Made by a program: the position numbers and the translations under genes. A stretch of DNA of 17,396 nt from Clostridia bacterium (GTDB taxonomy: Bacteria > Bacillota > Clostridia > Peptostreptococcales > Anaerovoracaceae), in NCBI GenBank assembly GCA_024682015.1, contig JAIKZT010000123.1:1-17396 (forward strand), written 5' to 3'. A model generated the notes under the pieces. It did not search any database, was not told the origin of the DNA, and was given only the letters and a program-made list of their open reading frames with translations. Numbering within the stretch: position 1 is the first letter of the stretch; each line of letters opens with the position of its first letter. This document shows, in pieces, positions 15,056 through 17,396 of the stretch.

Positions 15056-16114
15056 ATGGAAAAAGTTAAAGTAATTATCTGGGGTCTGGGCGCTATGGGC
15101 GGCGGTATGGCCGACATGCTTCTCCGGAAGGAAGGCGTTGAGATCGTTGGCGCAGTCGGCAGAGGCGCCAAGATCGGCAAGTCCATGTTTGATTACATCA
15201 AGACCGAAAAGGGCGACCGCAAGGACGTCATCATCGGCTCCTATGAAGATGTCATCAAGCCCGGCGCTGCAGACATCGTGCTTCTCTGCACTGACTCCTT
15301 CACCAGAAATGCGTACGACAAGCTCGTTTACATCATGGAGCAGGGCATCAACGTCATCACTTCCGCTGAGGAAATGTCCTATCCGAAGGCTCAGGAGCCC
15401 GAACTGGCCGCCAAGCTCGACGAAGTCGCCAAGAAGAACGGCGTCACCGTTCTGGGCACCGGCGTTAACCCCGGCCACATCATGGACCTGCTCGTTCTGG
15501 TCATGACCGGCGTTCTGACTGACGTTCAGGAGATCACCTCCAGAAGAGTCAACTCCCTGTCCCCGTTCGGCCCCGTCGTCATGGAAGAGCAGGGCATCGG
15601 CATCTCCGTCGAGGAATTCCAGAAGAGAAAGGCCAACCACACCATGTCCGGCCACGTCGGTTTCGCTGAATCCGTCGGCATGATGGCCGAAGGCATGGGC
15701 CTGGAAGTCGCTGAGTTCGCTCAGGACATGAACCCGATCACCACCGACGTCGACAGAAAGAGCCCCTACGGCTTCGCAGCCGCCGGTTCCTGCGCTGGCG
15801 TCGCCATGACCGCGGAAGCCAAGCTCTCCAACGGCATCCCCGTACACATGGATCACCCGCAGCAGATCGAGCCCGAGCAGGTCGGCGTCCAGACCGGTGA
15901 CTACGTCATCATCAAGGGCACCCCGAACGTCAACCTCTGCAACAGCCCGGAGATCGAAGGTGGCCTTGGCACCATCGCCATGTGCGTCAACATGATCCCC
16001 ATGGTCATCAACGCCGAAGCCGGCCTCAAGACCATGATCGACCTGCCCATTCCCAGAGCTATCATGGGCGACTTCCGCAACCTCATCAGAGAAGACAAGA
16101 AGATCGTTAAGTAG
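15056..16114 (+). CDS. ord: 2,4-diaminopentanoate dehydrogenase
   Basis: A 352-residue cytosolic NAD(P)-dependent enzyme that oxidatively deaminates (2R,4S)-2,4-diaminopentanoate to 2-amino-4-oxopentanoate, the step after D-ornithine 4,5-aminomutase in the oxidative branch of ornithine fermentation. The N-terminal dinucleotide fold is seen as VIIWGLGAMGGGMADML (GxGxxG at residues 10-15), then IVLLCTDSF, INVITSAEEMSYP and GVNPGHIMDLLVL, a pattern shared with dihydrodipicolinate-reductase-like folds. Identification rests on overall recognition plus the two downstream ort genes, which form the next step. AAGGAGG lies shortly before the ATG. Arginine is mostly AGA, unlike the preceding operon, suggesting high expression. 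It is probably sigma-54 dependent. Confidence 0.92.
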   Translation: MEKVKVIIWGLGAMGGGMADMLLRKEGVEIVGAVGRGAKIGKSMFDYIKTEKGDRKDVIIGSYEDVIKPGAADIVLLCTDSFTRNAYDKLVYIMEQGINVITSAEEMSYPKAQEPELAAKLDEVAKKNGVTVLGTGVNPGHIMDLLVLVMTGVLTDVQEITSRRVNSLSPFGPVVMEEQGIGISVEEFQKRKANHTMSGHVGFAESVGMMAEGMGLEVAEFAQDMNPITTDVDRKSPYGFAAAGSCAGVAMTAEAKLSNGIPVHMDHPQQIEPEQVGVQTGDYVIIKGTPNVNLCNSPEIEGGLGTIAMCVNMIPMVINAEAGLKTMIDLPIPRAIMGDFRNLIREDKKIVK

Positions 16115-16141
16115 TTCTTACGCAAGGAAAGTTATTTGGAG

Positions 16142-16164
16142 GCGGTCACCCTTGCGGTGACCGC
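16142..16164 (+). promoter_or_regulatory. Intercistronic hairpin between ord and ortA
   Basis: GCGGTCACC (16142-16150) and GGTGACCGC (16156-16164) form a perfect nine-base stem with a CTTGC loop. It is followed by TCCCAATATTG rather than a T-run, so it is not a normal terminator. It sits 11 bases before the ortA AAGGAG site. A role in protecting the ord message or setting the ord:ortA ratio is inferred. Confidence 0.65.
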
Positions 16165-16188
16165 TCCCAATATTGAAGGAGATTAAAA

Positions 16189-16488
16189 ATGGCAAAAAAA
16201 GGTGATTGGGTGCGCATCCACAGAGAAGTGCTCCCCGCAAGCGACAGAAACCCCAACGTCCCCGCGGATACCGCCAAGGTCCCCCTGGAGATGTGGGTCA
16301 AGGGCAGCCTGCTGGCAGATGCTGAGATCGGCGACGAGGTCGAGATCGAGACCGCGACGAACCGCATCGAGCACGGCACCCTCGTGGAGGTCAACCCCTA
16401 TTACACGCACAGCTACGGCAAGTTCGTTCCCGAACTCATTCAGATCGACCGCCAGCTGAGAGAGATCATGTACGGAGGTGAAGAATAA
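16189..16488 (+). CDS. ortA: 2-amino-4-oxopentanoate thiolase, alpha subunit
   Basis: A 99-residue small subunit of the ornithine-pathway thiolase, which with OrtB and coenzyme A cleaves 2-amino-4-oxopentanoate to alanine and acetyl-CoA. The protein begins MAKKGDWVRIHREVL and contains VPLEMWVKGSLL and GTLVEVNPYYTHSYGKFVPEL, which I recognise as the OrtA pattern. Its size is normal for the subunit, and it has no membrane segment. AAGGAG (16176-16181) lies seven bases upstream of the ATG. Its TAA overlaps the ortB ATG by one base (TAATG), so the two subunits are translationally coupled, fitting a fixed stoichiometry. Position between ord and ortB supports the call. Confidence 0.92.
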   Translation: MAKKGDWVRIHREVLPASDRNPNVPADTAKVPLEMWVKGSLLADAEIGDEVEIETATNRIEHGTLVEVNPYYTHSYGKFVPELIQIDRQLREIMYGGEE

Positions 16489-17396
16489 TGGCACTGGCTA
16501 AAGACTACGCTTCCGTCATGGGAAGAAACAACGAGATCATGAAGAAGGCCCTCGGCTTGGACTACGATCAGTTCGAGTCCGGCAAGATGGCATTCGATTA
16601 CGAGCGCCTGATGGCTTCCACCGGCTACACCATCGATGAAGTCGAGCGCATCCAGGCCCTCACCGGCGTCGGCAACACCCCGATCCTCGTGCTGAACAAC
16701 ATCACGAAGCTGGCGAGAAAGTACGCGAAGCCCGGCTACGGCGCCACCATCCTGGCCAAGGATGAAGCCGCCAACCCCTCCGGTTCCTTCAAGGCCAGAA
16801 GAGCCGCCTGCGCGGTCGCGACCGCCAAGAAGCTCGGCTACAAGGGCGTCATGGCTGCCACGTCCGGCAACTACGGCGCTGCCGTCGCTTCCCAGGCTGC
16901 CATGCAGGGCCTGAAGTGCATCATCGTCCAGGAGTGCTTCGACTCCCACGGCGTCGGCCAGCCCGAGATCATCGAGAAGGCCAGGAAGTGCGAAGCCCTC
17001 GGCGCTGAAGTCGTTCAGCTGACCGTCGGTCCCGAACTGTTCTACACCTTCCTGTCCATCCTGGAAGACACCGGTTACTTCAACGCTTCCCTGTACTCCC
17101 CGTTCGGCATCGCCGGCGTCGAGACCCTCGGCTACGAGATCGCGATGCAGTGCAGAGAGAAGTTCGGCAAGGATCCCGCGGTGGTCGTCTGCACGTCCGC
17201 CGGCGGCGGCATGCTGACCGGTACCGCCAGAGGCCTCATCAAGGCGGGCGCCACGAACACGAAGTGCGTCGCGGCTTCCATCGACCTCACGGGCCTGCAC
17301 ATGGCTTCCGACAGCGCCTTCAACAAGAAGAGCTGCACGACGGGTCACACCGGTTTCGGCGTGCCCTACGCGGTCGATCCCGACCACTCCGACGTG
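16488..17396 (+). CDS. ortB: 2-amino-4-oxopentanoate thiolase, beta subunit, cut by the window edge
   Basis: The first 303 codons of the PLP-dependent large subunit are present; family members are around 470 residues, so the C-terminal third is missing. It has the fold-type II PLP (threonine synthase-like) layout: LTGVGNTPILVLNN, then NPSGSFKARRAACA with Lys102 as the likely Schiff-base lysine, AATSGNYGAAVASQAAMQG as the phosphate/substrate loop, and VVCTSAGGGMLTGTARG as a glycine-rich cofactor-phosphate loop. A GGAGGTG site (16474-16480) lies seven bases upstream, within ortA. It completes the thiolytic step that yields alanine and acetyl-CoA. The ornithine aminomutase genes (oraS, oraE) commonly follow in this cluster and would be expected past the edge. 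Confidence 0.93.
   Translation, partial: MALAKDYASVMGRNNEIMKKALGLDYDQFESGKMAFDYERLMASTGYTIDEVERIQALTGVGNTPILVLNNITKLARKYAKPGYGATILAKDEAANPSGSFKARRAACAVATAKKLGYKGVMAATSGNYGAAVASQAAMQGLKCIIVQECFDSHGVGQPEIIEKARKCEALGAEVVQLTVGPELFYTFLSILEDTGYFNASLYSPFGIAGVETLGYEIAMQCREKFGKDPAVVVCTSAGGGMLTGTARGLIKAGATNTKCVAASIDLTGLHMASDSAFNKKSCTTGHTGFGVPYAVDPDHSDV

Overview
The window looks like chromosome from an amino-acid- and peptide-fermenting anaerobe, most likely a high-GC member of the Bacillota (class Clostridia). The grounds are strong AGGAGG-type ribosome sites, short intercistronic gaps, rho-independent terminators, an oxygen-labile class I hydro-lyase, and the Ord/OrtAB genes of clostridial ornithine fermentation. 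The species cannot be named from the sequence. No rRNA, tRNA, CRISPR array or transposase was seen. All genes are on the + strand except the first.

Layout. (1) 1-632, minus strand: the 5' two-thirds or less of an M20-family amidohydrolase gene, cut by the window edge. (2) 633-882: a divergent control region with a near-consensus sigma-70 promoter, an extended -10 promoter on the other strand, and three related boxes of the form TGGTATACCA that overlap both promoters. (3) 883-6413: a complete five-gene peptide (Dpp/Opp-type) ABC importer: lipoprotein, two permeases, two ATPases. A strong terminator lies between the lipoprotein and permease genes, and the first permease has an oddly split ribosome binding site. 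(4) 6492-14717: a tight six-gene run behind a terminator: fumarase class II, MmgE/PrpD-family protein, class I Fe-S hydro-lyase alpha and beta subunits, malic enzyme, and a molybdopterin oxidoreductase whose N-terminus looks like its own TorD-type chaperone. It ends in a terminator at 14759-14800. (5) 14718-15055: a regulatory intergenic region with a sigma-54 -24/-12 promoter that matches the consensus spacing exactly, and paired upstream inverted repeats suited to an enhancer-binding activator. (6) 15056-17396: ord, ortA and the start of ortB, the ornithine-oxidation genes, running off the right edge.

How it may fit together. The importer brings in peptides, and the M20 enzyme plausibly trims peptides or N-acyl amino acids. 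The ord/ort genes carry the end of the oxidative ornithine branch: 2,4-diaminopentanoate to 2-amino-4-oxopentanoate to alanine plus acetyl-CoA. The middle operon joins fumarate hydration to malate decarboxylation, giving pyruvate. It also holds a second hydro-lyase, a PrpD-type enzyme and a molybdoenzyme whose substrates are not evident. That six-gene set, with its chaperone-enzyme fusion, is the part most likely to be an undescribed pathway.
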